From Devosia yakushimensis (GTDB lineage Bacteria; Pseudomonadota; Alphaproteobacteria; Rhizobiales; Devosiaceae), in the NCBI RefSeq assembly GCF_030159855.1, contig NZ_BSNG01000001.1, positions 1,364,001-1,428,000 of the forward strand: DNA of 64,000 nucleotides. Reading direction: 5' to 3'. Made by a program: the position numbers and the translations under genes. A model generated the notes under the pieces. That model did no database searches, had not been told where the DNA came from, and saw only the letters and a list, made by a program, of their open reading frames with translations. Positions 54,248 to 62,017 of the stretch are shown piece by piece (position 1 is the stretch's first letter; each line of letters begins with the position of its first letter).

Positions 54248-54796
54248 ATGTCCCTATTGGATCTTGCCCATTTCGCTCCGTCCCAGGAACAAGAGCTGGA
54301 AGTCGATGTCGGCCAGTTCAAGGATTCGATGCGGCACCTGGCGGGCGCGGTCAGCGTCATAACGGTGGGGCGTGGCGAGGATCGCACGGGCTTTACCGCG
54401 ACGTCGGTGTCATCGCTGTCAATCGAGCCGCCGTCCATTCTGGTCAGCCTCAATCGCAGTTCGTCATCCTGGCCGGTGCTGCAGCGCCATGGCAGTTTTG
54501 CCGTCAATGTGCTGGCGCATGATCAGCGCCATGTTGCCGACCGGTTCGCCGGGCGGGGCGGCATCAAGGGCGTCGAGCGCTATCTGGGGGCTGAATGGAC
54601 CGAACTGGTGACCGGCACTTCGGCGCTTTCCGATGCGTTGACCGTGCTGGATTGCGAGTTGGACGAGGCGATCGACCGGCATTCCCATTCGATCCTTATC
54701 GGGCGGGTGCGGGCGATTACCGTTCGCGGCGAGGCGCAGCCGCTATTGTATTGGCATGGCGCCTATCGGCACATTACGGCGCCGCTGGAGGTTTAG
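54248..54796 (+). CDS. Flavin reductase (DIM6/NTAB, HpaC family)
   Basis: A 182-residue flavin reductase that makes free FMNH2 for partner monooxygenases. The core starts at VDVGQFKDSMRHLAGAVSVITVG, with the family motif GFTATSVSSLSIEPPSILVSLNRSSSSWPVL and the FAVNVLAHDQRHVADRFAG and CELDEAIDRHSHSILIGRV segments. It probably plays the DszD role, serving the DszA-like and DszC-like monooxygenases on both sides. It follows the LysR gene by 12 nt with AGAGGA before the ATG, and ends at a strong bidirectional terminator. Confidence 0.92.
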   Translation: MSLLDLAHFAPSQEQELEVDVGQFKDSMRHLAGAVSVITVGRGEDRTGFTATSVSSLSIEPPSILVSLNRSSSSWPVLQRHGSFAVNVLAHDQRHVADRFAGRGGIKGVERYLGAEWTELVTGTSALSDALTVLDCELDEAIDRHSHSILIGRVRAITVRGEAQPLLYWHGAYRHITAPLEV

Positions 54797-54816
54797 CGGC
54801 GTGCAGATTGATGAGC

Positions 54817-54843
54817 AAAAACCCCCGCGAAAGCGGGGGTTTT
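54817..54843. terminator. Bidirectional rho-independent terminator
   Basis: ACCCCCGC-GAAA-GCGGGGGT forms a perfect 8-bp stem flanked by AAAA on the left and TTT on the right. It separates the converging flavin reductase and NAD(P)-binding genes and can work in both directions. Confidence 0.9.
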
Positions 54844-54849
54844 GTTTGC

Positions 54850-55500
54850 TCAATAGGCGGCGGTGAAGCGCTTGCGGATGAATTGGCCCTGGTCCAGCTC
54901 GTCCAGGACGGCGATGGCGAAATCGGCTTCCGAGATGCGGCTGTCGCCTTCCGCGTCGCGCAGCAATTGATCATTGCCCAGGCGGAAGCGGCCGGTCCGC
55001 GCGCCGGGCTTGATGGTGAGCGGCGGGGAGACATAGGTCCAGTCGAGGTCATGCTCGCCCCGCTTGAGGCTGCGCAGGATTTCGCGGTTGCGCAGCGTAT
55101 GGGCCTTGTGATCGGCCGGATAGAAATCGCTGTCCACCACATCGACGCCAGGGCTGGCCTCGAGGCTTCCCACGCCGCCGACGAGGATCAGGCGTTTGAC
55201 ATTGGCGCGCTTGACCCCGGCAAACAGCGCCTCATGCGCCTTGCGGATCAGTTCGGCGGCGTCTTCGGCCGAATAGTTGCGCAGGCCCGGGCTATAGGCC
55301 GAGATCACCGCGTCGTGGCCGGCGACGATCCTGGCGACATCGTCGGCATTGGATATGTCGGCCGAAAGGGTGGTGAGGTTGGGCGTCGGTTCAAGCTGGG
55401 TCGAGCGGGTCACGGCGGTAACGCGATGGCCGCGCGACAGCGCCTCCTTGCGGAGATTGCTGCCAATATTGCCTGAGGCGCCGAAGATGACGATGGACAT
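54850..55500 (-). CDS. NAD(P)-binding Rossmann-fold reductase (YwnB/NmrA-like)
   Basis: A 216-residue atypical short-chain dehydrogenase-like protein. It starts MSIVIFGASGNIGSNLRKEALSRGHRVTAVTR with the nucleotide-binding GASGNIG loop, followed by LSADISNADDVARIVAGHDAVISAYSP and a ILVGGVGSLEASPG core. The single-domain length and the lack of a canonical YxxxK active site suggest an NAD(P)H-sensing or flavin/anthraquinone-reductase-like role. It is the last gene of the five-gene sub-operon reading from 59690, 6 nt after the NmrA-like gene. Confidence 0.85.
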   Translation of the reverse strand: MSIVIFGASGNIGSNLRKEALSRGHRVTAVTRSTQLEPTPNLTTLSADISNADDVARIVAGHDAVISAYSPGLRNYSAEDAAELIRKAHEALFAGVKRANVKRLILVGGVGSLEASPGVDVVDSDFYPADHKAHTLRNREILRSLKRGEHDLDWTYVSPPLTIKPGARTGRFRLGNDQLLRDAEGDSRISEADFAIAVLDELDQGQFIRKRFTAAY

Positions 55501-55506
55501 GAGCGC

Positions 55507-56376
55507 TTATCCCGCAAGGGCCGCGTCGGCGGCGAAATATTCGGTGATGAAACTGGCTACACTGCGCGGTGCGCGGCCCAGAAGCGTGGGCACGGCGCGG
55601 GTAACCGCTGCCGCCCGGCCGGAGGCGATGAGCGTGGCAAATTGGGCGACGGCGCGATGCTCGAAGCTGCCGCCCAGCAGCGGGGCCAGGCGGCCCGAGG
55701 GTTCGGCGACGCCAACCGGACGGTGCAGCACGCGCGCCAGCAGGCCCGCAACATGCCGGATGGAGAGGCTTTCCGAGCCGGTCAGGATGATCGGCTTTTC
55801 CGCCACTTCACGTGCCAGCAATTGTTGTACCGCGACATCGGCGATATCGCGGGCGTCGATATAGGAGACTTGCGCCGCGCCGTAGCGCGCCTCCAATGGC
55901 TGACCATTGGCCGCCTGGCGGATGGAATTGAGCAGCGACACCTGCATCCAGGCATTGGGGCGCAGGCAGGCATGCTCGACGTTGAGGCCGCGCAGATGCC
56001 ATTCGACGGCGGCGTGGGCATCGCCGGAGATGGAGACCCCGGAGGGATCGATGGTCCAGTCGGAGCCGGAAATCTTGACGATGCGGGAGGCGCCCTCGAT
56101 GACGGCGGCGCCGGCGGCGGCAATCTGTTCCTCGGCCAGCCGCTCGCTGATCGGGGAGAGGAGGAAGAGTTTCCGGGTGCCAGCAAGGGCGGCGTGCAGG
56201 CTATCGCGATCGGCAAAATCACCGGCCGCAATCTCGACGCGATTGCCGAAAAGGGCGCGGGCGGTTTCAGGCCGGCGCGTGAAGACGCGGACGCGCTGAT
56301 CGTGTTCGAGTAGCCGTGCCGTTACCAATTGTCCAAGCCGGCCGGTGGCGCCGGTGACCAGGATGGGAGCGCTCAT
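55507..56376 (-). CDS. NmrA/SDR-like NAD(P)-binding protein
   Basis: A 289-residue NmrA-like Rossmann protein. It starts MSAPILVTGATGRLGQLVTARLLEHDQRVRVFTRRPETARALF, the TGATGRLG loop binding NAD(P), followed by GDFADRDSLHAALAGTRKLFLLSP. There is no SDR catalytic triad, as is usual for NmrA and quinone-oxidoreductase-2-like proteins that sense the NADP(H) state or reduce quinones. The start at 56376 overlaps the DszB-like gene's stop by ATGA; an open frame reaching further upstream is a shadow of that gene. Confidence 0.85.
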   Translation of the reverse strand: MSAPILVTGATGRLGQLVTARLLEHDQRVRVFTRRPETARALFGNRVEIAAGDFADRDSLHAALAGTRKLFLLSPISERLAEEQIAAAGAAVIEGASRIVKISGSDWTIDPSGVSISGDAHAAVEWHLRGLNVEHACLRPNAWMQVSLLNSIRQAANGQPLEARYGAAQVSYIDARDIADVAVQQLLAREVAEKPIILTGSESLSIRHVAGLLARVLHRPVGVAEPSGRLAPLLGGSFEHRAVAQFATLIASGRAAAVTRAVPTLLGRAPRSVASFITEYFAADAALAG

Positions 56377-57398
56377 GCGGCGTCGCGGCGTTGCGCCGCC
56401 TCCAGGGGGCCGGTGTCGATCCAGCCCGGCACGTCGAAATCGGCCGGGATGAAGTCCCATTCGAGCAGGAATTGCTTGAAATGGGTGAAGGCCAGGGTCT
56501 GCTCGGGTTCGAGCGTGAGGGCGAGGTGGCGATGGATGTCGGGGCCATTGGCGGCCCAGACGGCGTCTTCCCCGACGCCGATTTCATTGGCGATGAGGCG
56601 CACCGCGTCATGCGGATTGGCTTCGGCCCAGGCGGCGACGCGGCTGATTGTGGCGACGAGATCGGCGACCAGGTCGGGGCGCTGTTCGAGGAAGGTCGCG
56701 TCGACCGTGAGCGGGCGCGGCGTTCCGTTGTTGACGCGGATGCGCGGATCGGGGTGGAAGCCGAATTCGGAGACGACGATTGCCCCGATCTGGTTGGCGA
56801 GGACGAGGCCTTCGGCGCCTTTGACGAAGAAGGCGTCGATGCTGCCGCGCGCCAGAGCGAGCAGTTCTTCGCCATAGGGATAACGGCGCTTGAGCCCGAG
56901 AAAGGCGGCATTGCCGGTTTCGGCAAGGCTGGCTTCGCTGCTGTCTAGAAAGACGAGGTCGACATCGGCATGGGTCAGGCCCTCAAGCGTGAGGGCGGAG
57001 ACGATGCCTTTGAGGGCGGTGGCGCGCTGGAAATCGATGCGCTCGCCGGGCTTGCGGGGCACGCCAATGCGACGGCCCTTGAGGTCGCTGCCTTTGGCTA
57101 TGCCGGAGCCGGGCAGGGCGATGATGGCCTGGAATTCGTCGGTGGTGGTGATGCCGACGACGCGGGTTTGCCGGCCGCCGGAGCGCGCCCAGATCGGGGG
57201 AATATTGCCGCCCTGGCGGAAGGAGAAATCCAGCGCGTGGGTGAAATGGCTCTCGCGCACGGCCGGGTCTTTGCTGTCGCGGATCGAGCGGACGCCGACA
57301 TTGGCTTGGGTGAATTGCTGCTCGACCCAGCCGAGCTGGTAGGCGATGGACAGCGGGGTTGGCGCGGGGCAGCGGGTATACCAAACAGACTGGGTCAT
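56373..57398 (-). CDS. DszB-like sulfinate desulfinase candidate (SsuA/NMT1 fold), first
   Basis: A 341-residue protein with the periplasmic-binding-protein fold but no signal peptide; the fold starts at residue 5. Compared from memory with DszB of Rhodococcus (active residues Cys27, His60, Arg70 and Gly72-73), it keeps Cys10 in WYTRCPAPT, His51 in ESHFTHAL and Arg61 with Gly63-Gly64 in FRQGGNIPPIW, with the His to Arg spacing of 10 unchanged. DszB releases sulfite from an aryl sulfinate. Automated tools would call this an ABC binding protein. It is placed between a DszC-like enzyme and an NmrA-like protein and is a paralogue of the protein at 58650. Its substrate is unknown. Confidence 0.75.
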   Translation of the reverse strand: MTQSVWYTRCPAPTPLSIAYQLGWVEQQFTQANVGVRSIRDSKDPAVRESHFTHALDFSFRQGGNIPPIWARSGGRQTRVVGITTTDEFQAIIALPGSGIAKGSDLKGRRIGVPRKPGERIDFQRATALKGIVSALTLEGLTHADVDLVFLDSSEASLAETGNAAFLGLKRRYPYGEELLALARGSIDAFFVKGAEGLVLANQIGAIVVSEFGFHPDPRIRVNNGTPRPLTVDATFLEQRPDLVADLVATISRVAAWAEANPHDAVRLIANEIGVGEDAVWAANGPDIHRHLALTLEPEQTLAFTHFKQFLLEWDFIPADFDVPGWIDTGPLEAAQRRDAA

Positions 57399-57410
57399 GA
57401 CGGGCTCCGA

Positions 57411-58637
57411 TCAGCTATTGCCGACAACGGCGAGGCGGGGAATCTGCCGGGGCCGCACCGGGACCGGCTCGACGGGGGCATTGCCGGCGGCGGCGTGGCG
57501 GCCGAGGGCGGCTTTGGCGAGGATGGTGCGGACCAGATTGTTCTGTGGCGCATGGGCCTTGCCCGAGAGGGCATCGCGATGGTGGCGCTCGAGCGGGTTG
57601 TCCCGGCTGATGCCGGGATTGCCGCCCAGGTCCAGCGCCAGTGTGGTGGCGGCGATGGCGTTTTCGATGACGACGTGTTTGACCGCTGCGGCATCGGGGC
57701 CGAAGGGGCGGCCGGAGTCGAAATCCTCCGCAATGGAACGCAGCAGGCGGCGATTGGTGGTGAGCCAGACTTCGATCTGGCCCAGGCCGTCCTGAATGCG
57801 GGGGACGGTAGAGAGCGGGGCGCCCAGGCTTGCCGGGGCGCGGGTGGTGGTGAATTCGATGAGCCAGTCGCGCGCGCCCTGGGCGGCGCCGTCATAGATG
57901 GCGGGGACCAGTGAAAAATACCAGGCGCCCTGGCGCTCGTCGCGCTTGAGGCCTTCATTGGCCGGGGCGATGTCAACAACGTCTTCGAGCGGGATGGCCA
58001 CGTCGTCGAGGATCAGATCGTCGCTATTGGTGGCGCGCATGCCGGTGGCGTTCCACGTCTTTTCGACGCGAATGCCGTCGCTGTCGGTGGGGACGAGGAA
58101 AGAGCCGAGGCGCGGTTCGGGCTCGTCAGTGACGGCGAGAACGGAGACCCATTTGAGCAGCGGAATGCCGGTGGCGTAGGTCTTGTGGCCGCTGATGCGC
58201 CATTGATTGCCGACCTTGCGGGCAACGGTCTCGGGCAGCGAGCCATGCGAGGGCGAGCCAACGCGGGGCTCGACCTGGGCGGCATTGAGCAGGGCCACGC
58301 CTTCGCGATTGGCCTTGGTCACCCGTTCGACCAGATGGGCAGGCCATTTGCCCGAAATGCGCAGGGAATAGTGTTGGTTATAATGCATGGCCAGCACAAG
58401 CGCGGTGGATGGCTCGCCGCGGGCCACGGCCGAGATCACGGCCAGCGCCTCGGTGAGGCCGCCGCCGAGCCCGCCATGTTCGGTTGCCGTTACGAGGCCG
58501 AGCAGACCGGCCTCGTAGAGCGCGTCGAAATTGGCGAAGGGGAAATCGCCGGTTTCGTCATAATGGCGTGCCGTCAAGGCGAAGCGCTGGCCCAGTCGGA
58601 TGGCCTGCTCGATCGCGGGGGCGAAATCGGTACTCAT
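57411..58637 (-). CDS. Acyl-CoA-dehydrogenase-fold flavoprotein, probable monooxygenase (second)
   Basis: A 408-residue acyl-CoA dehydrogenase-like protein. The N-terminal helical domain (QRFALTARHYDETGDFPFANFDALYEAGLLGLVTATEHGGLGGGLTEALAVISAVARG) and the middle beta domain (WRISGHKTYATGIPLLKWVSVLAV, KTWNATGMRATNSDDLILDDVAIP) are clear. It is more distant from DszC than the protein at 44351, lacking the DDWDGFGQ segment, so dehydrogenase action is not excluded. It lies 12 nt after one DszB-like gene and 12 nt before the other, and both genes share an identical CGGAGCCCG ribosome-binding stretch, showing a compact operon. Confidence 0.8.
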   Translation of the reverse strand: MSTDFAPAIEQAIRLGQRFALTARHYDETGDFPFANFDALYEAGLLGLVTATEHGGLGGGLTEALAVISAVARGEPSTALVLAMHYNQHYSLRISGKWPAHLVERVTKANREGVALLNAAQVEPRVGSPSHGSLPETVARKVGNQWRISGHKTYATGIPLLKWVSVLAVTDEPEPRLGSFLVPTDSDGIRVEKTWNATGMRATNSDDLILDDVAIPLEDVVDIAPANEGLKRDERQGAWYFSLVPAIYDGAAQGARDWLIEFTTTRAPASLGAPLSTVPRIQDGLGQIEVWLTTNRRLLRSIAEDFDSGRPFGPDAAAVKHVVIENAIAATTLALDLGGNPGISRDNPLERHHRDALSGKAHAPQNNLVRTILAKAALGRHAAAGNAPVEPVPVRPRQIPRLAVVGNS

Positions 58638-58649
58638 GGCGGGCTCCGG

Positions 58650-59690
58650 TCAGGCGACGGCACGGGTGTCGAGCGCGTCATAGGGACGGCGGTCAACCCA
58701 GGCGTTGATGTCGAAATTGGTTTTGAGGAAGCCCCATTCGTGGAGGAAATCCTTGTAATGGCCGATGGCGTCGACCAGTTCGGGTTCGAGGCCGATGCCC
58801 AGATGATGGTGCAGGTCCGGGCCATTGGCGGCGGCCACGACTTCCTCGGAGGCGCCAACTTCGCGGGCCACGAAGCGGCGGACGTCTTCGGGGTGCGATA
58901 TTGCCCAGGCGCTGGCGCGTTGCAGGGTTTCGATGAGCTTGGTGACCAGATCGGGGCGATCTTCGGCAAGGCGCTCATCCACGGTCAGCACGCGGGGCGA
59001 GCCGGAATTGATGCGGATTTTGGGATCGGGGTGGAAGCCGAATTCGGCGACCGTGTGGGTGGCGAACAGATTGGCTACGCTGATGCCCGGCGTGCCTTTG
59101 ACATAGATGGCGTCCACCTCGCCGCGCAGCAGCGCTGCGATTTCGGCGCCATAGGCCTGGCGGTTGCGCAAGCCATAAAGCTGGGGGCCTTCGCGGCCAT
59201 CGAGCACCGAGTCTGTGAGATGGATGTCGACGATCTCCACGTCCTTGTGGCTCAGGCCTTCCAGCGATAGCGCCGAGACCAGGCCCTTGAGCGCGGTGGC
59301 ATGCATGAAATCGACAATGCCCTCGGGGCGACGGGCGACACCGAAGCGGCGGCCGACCAGATCCCTGGTGGTCTTGATGCCGGTGGAGGGCAGGGTGATG
59401 ATGGCCTGAAATTCGTCGGTCCAGGTGATGCCGACCAGCCGGGTCGGATTGCCTTCGGAACGGGCGCGGATGGGCGGGACATTGCCGCCATGGCGGAACG
59501 AATAGTTCAGGTGATGATCGAAGTGGCTCGTGCGGATGGCGCGGTCCTTGCTGTCGATGATCGATTTGAGGGCAATGCCCTCCTTGGCGAAGGTTTCATC
59601 GAGCAGGCCCAATTGCACGGCAAGGCCAACCGGGGTCGGCACCGGGCAGCGCGTGTACCAGATCTCCGAAATCGCGTTCTTGAGCGTCAT
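58650..59690 (-). CDS. DszB-like sulfinate desulfinase candidate (SsuA/NMT1 fold), second
   Basis: A 346-residue paralogue of the protein at 56373, also without a signal peptide. The proposed catalytic residues are Cys15 (WYTRCPVPT), His56 (TSHFDHHL) and Arg66 with Gly68-Gly69 (FRHGGNVPPIR). The Cys-to-His distance of 41 equals that of the paralogue, though it is 33 in DszB. The remaining fold (LVGRRFGVARRPEGIVDFMHATALKGLVSALSLEGLSHKDVEIV, AEFGFHPDPKIRINSGSPRVLTVDERL) is that of SsuA-like proteins. It is the first gene of its sub-operon. Having two copies suggests different sulfinate substrates or a heteromeric pair. Confidence 0.75.
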   Translation of the reverse strand: MTLKNAISEIWYTRCPVPTPVGLAVQLGLLDETFAKEGIALKSIIDSKDRAIRTSHFDHHLNYSFRHGGNVPPIRARSEGNPTRLVGITWTDEFQAIITLPSTGIKTTRDLVGRRFGVARRPEGIVDFMHATALKGLVSALSLEGLSHKDVEIVDIHLTDSVLDGREGPQLYGLRNRQAYGAEIAALLRGEVDAIYVKGTPGISVANLFATHTVAEFGFHPDPKIRINSGSPRVLTVDERLAEDRPDLVTKLIETLQRASAWAISHPEDVRRFVAREVGASEEVVAAANGPDLHHHLGIGLEPELVDAIGHYKDFLHEWGFLKTNFDINAWVDRRPYDALDTRAVA

Positions 59691-60038
59691 CTTTGTCCCT
59701 CGATGCTGTGACCGGCGCTACCGGCTGGTTTACTGACTGGCCTGCTGCCAGAGGCTGATTTCTCAAATTGCGCTGCGCCAGGGATGGTTCTTTCTTCGCT
59801 GGGCCTTTTGTAGCAATTTCTTGTCACAAACTCGCTATTTGGCGATCATTTAGAAATCTGGTTCCTGTATTTGCCTCAATGCAGGATGGATTTGCCAAAA
59901 CACGTTTGACAAAGCCTATAAAGTTAGTCAACAATAAAATTCATGATCCCGGGGCCGATTTCAGGCGCCGGAAAAAGCCGAAAAATCCATGCAGCTCCGG
60001 CCCTGATTGCCGGCCACAAGCCCCCGGAGAGTTCGCCC
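59691..60038. other. 348-nt divergent intergenic region
   Basis: No gene is supported here. It separates the DszB-like operon (minus) from the Dpp-type importer (plus) and must hold both promoters. It is locally AT-richer than its surroundings (59760-59945). A perfect TTGACA at 59906-59911 could be a -35 element for the importer, but the -10 at the right distance is poor. I see no clear inverted repeat for the nearby LysR protein. Confidence 0.5.
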
Positions 60039-61025
60039 ATGCTGGCGCTGACCAGAATTGCCAAGACGCTGCGCCGGACCCTCCTGCAAGCCATTCCGAC
60101 GGTGCTCGGAATCATCATTCTCAACTTCTTCCTGCTGCAATTGGCGCCGGGCGATGCGGCCGATGTAATGGCGGGCGAAGCCGGGTCGGCCACCGAGGAG
60201 ACCATGGCAGCGCTGCGCGCGCGCTTCGGCCTCGACAATCCGGTGCTGGTCCAATTGCTGGACTATCTCAACAATCTCGCCCATTTCAGCCTCGGGTTCT
60301 CGCCGCGTTACGGCATGCCCGTGGTGGAGCTGATCGGCCAACGCCTGCCGGGCACGCTGACGCTCATGGCCATGGCGCTGGCCATTGCCATTCTGATCGG
60401 GCTAACGCTGGGTTCACTGATGGCGGCCTTTGCCGGGCGCTTGCCCGATCGGCTGCTTTCGATCTTTTCGCTGCTGTTCTATTCCATCCCCGGATTTTGG
60501 GTCGGGCTGATGCTGATCGTGCTGTTCTCGGTCACGCTGGGCTGGTTGCCGAGCGGAGGGGCAGGGACCATTGGTTCCAGCCTCACCGGGTGGGCCGCGA
60601 TTGTCGACAAGGCGCGCTATATGGTGCTGCCGGCGACGTCGCTGGCGCTGTTCTACGTGGCCATCTATGCCCGGCTCACCCGGGCGGCGATGCTTGAGGT
60701 GCGCAACCAGGATTTCGTCCGCACCGCCTATGCCAAGGGCCTGTCGCCCGCCGCCGTCACGATCCGGCACATACTGCGCAATGCGCTGATCCCGATCACC
60801 ACCATGGCCGGTATGCATATCGGCGGCATGCTGGGCGGGGCTGTGGTGGTAGAGACCGTCTATAGCTGGCCCGGCCTCGGGCGCCTCGCCTTCGAGGCGG
60901 TGATGGGCCGCGATTTCACTGTTCTGCTGGGTATTCTGCTGCTGTCCTCCCTGCTGGTCATTGTCGCCAATGCCGCGGTCGACCTGCTGCAGACCTGGCT
61001 CGATCCCCGTATTGGAGAGCATTGA
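60039..61025 (+). CDS. Peptide-type ABC transporter permease (DppB-like), second system
   Basis: A 328-residue DppB-type permease from ATG 60039 (MLALTRIAKTLRRTLLQAIPTVLGIIILNFFLLQLAPGDAAD); an open frame from 59943 adds residues without homology and lacks a ribosome site, whereas GGAGA lies 9 nt before 60039. It has six membrane helices, HFSLGFSPRYGMPVVELIGQRLPGTL, the coupling loop RTAYAKGLSPAAVTIRHILRNALIP and ETVYSWPGLGRLAFEAVMGRDF. It is coupled to the DppC-like gene. It is the first gene of a permease-permease-ATPase operon that lacks a binding protein. Confidence 0.92.
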   Translation: MLALTRIAKTLRRTLLQAIPTVLGIIILNFFLLQLAPGDAADVMAGEAGSATEETMAALRARFGLDNPVLVQLLDYLNNLAHFSLGFSPRYGMPVVELIGQRLPGTLTLMAMALAIAILIGLTLGSLMAAFAGRLPDRLLSIFSLLFYSIPGFWVGLMLIVLFSVTLGWLPSGGAGTIGSSLTGWAAIVDKARYMVLPATSLALFYVAIYARLTRAAMLEVRNQDFVRTAYAKGLSPAAVTIRHILRNALIPITTMAGMHIGGMLGGAVVVETVYSWPGLGRLAFEAVMGRDFTVLLGILLLSSLLVIVANAAVDLLQTWLDPRIGEH

Positions 61026-62017
61026 TGTCCACGACCGATCTCAACGCGCCGGCGGCAGCGCTGGCCGGTGCGCGTGGGGGCGCGCCGCGCCCTGAAACCG
61101 GCGCTTCCCAGGAATGGCATAATCTAAGAGCGCCCGATGCGCGCTCCACCCTCACCGCGGCGGTGACGGTGCCGGCCGGGCGGCGCGAGCTGGCCATTTT
61201 TCTGCGCAATCCCAATGCGCTGTTCGGGCTGGCTTTCCTGTCGATCATGGTGGTCATGGCGCTGGTGGCCCCGCTGCTCTTTCCGGGCGATCCGCTGGGC
61301 ATGGTGGCGCGGCCGTTCATCTGGCCGGGGCAGGATGCGGCCTATCCGCTGGGCACCGATTCCATGGGCCGCGACGTGCTTGCCGGCATCGTGCATGGCT
61401 CGCGGATTTCGCTGTTTGTCGGCCTGACCGCGACCGCGCTGGGCCTTGGCGTCGGCGTCATCGTGGGCGCGGTGGCGGGCTATTTCGGCGGCTGGGTCGA
61501 TGACGTGCTGGTGCGCATCATCGAAATCTTCCAGACCCTGCCCAATTTCGTGCTGCTCGTCGTGCTGGTGGCGATTGCCCAGCCCTCCGCAACCACGGTT
61601 ACCGTCGCGATCGCCATCGTCAGCTGGCCGATGGTGGCCCGGCTGACCCGTGCCGAATTCCGCGCCATTCGCGCCAAGGACTACGTGATGGCCGCGCGCA
61701 GTCTGGGCTTCAAGCGCGCCCGCATCATCTTCAGCGAGATATTGCCCAATGCGCTGCCGCCGCTGATCGTGACCGCCTCGGTGATGGTGGCGACGGCCAT
61801 TCTGATGGAATCGGCGCTGAGCTTCATGGGCTTGGGCGACCCCAATGTAGTGAGCTGGGGGTCGATGATCGGCAATGGCCGCGAACTCATCCGCACCGCC
61901 TGGTATCTGACCCTGCTGCCGGGCCTTGCCATCGTCTTCACCGTTTTGGCCCTGAACCTGATCGGCGATGGCCTCAATGATGCGCTCAATCCGCGCTTTT
62001 CGGAGGAACGGGTATGA
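61025..62017 (+). CDS. Peptide-type ABC transporter permease (DppC-like), second system
   Basis: A 330-residue DppC-type permease; ATG 61025 overlaps the previous stop (TGATG). It has an unusually long hydrophilic N-terminus of about 55 residues, rich in Ala, Pro and Gly, before the first helix (LFGLAFLSIMVVMALVAPLLFPG). The family motif GTDSMGRDVLAGIVHGSRISLFVGLTATALGLG, loop MAARSLGFKRARIIFSEILPNALPP and SFMGLGDPNVVSWGSMI are normal. Its stop overlaps the ATPase gene by ATGA. Confidence 0.92.
   Translation: MSTTDLNAPAAALAGARGGAPRPETGASQEWHNLRAPDARSTLTAAVTVPAGRRELAIFLRNPNALFGLAFLSIMVVMALVAPLLFPGDPLGMVARPFIWPGQDAAYPLGTDSMGRDVLAGIVHGSRISLFVGLTATALGLGVGVIVGAVAGYFGGWVDDVLVRIIEIFQTLPNFVLLVVLVAIAQPSATTVTVAIAIVSWPMVARLTRAEFRAIRAKDYVMAARSLGFKRARIIFSEILPNALPPLIVTASVMVATAILMESALSFMGLGDPNVVSWGSMIGNGRELIRTAWYLTLLPGLAIVFTVLALNLIGDGLNDALNPRFSEERV

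Noticed and set aside
56373..59690. Reading the two SsuA/NMT1-fold proteins as ABC sulfonate-binding proteins
   Set aside because: Neither has a signal peptide or lipobox, no SsuBC-type permease or ATPase is nearby, and both keep the DszB-type Cys, His and Arg. The binding-protein reading stays possible but is less likely.
43047..59690. SAM or other sulfur-linked riboswitch before the sulfur genes
   Set aside because: The 5' regions at 50142-50267, 52923-53100 and 59691-59760 show no conserved multi-stem layout or SAM-II-like core that I can recognise.
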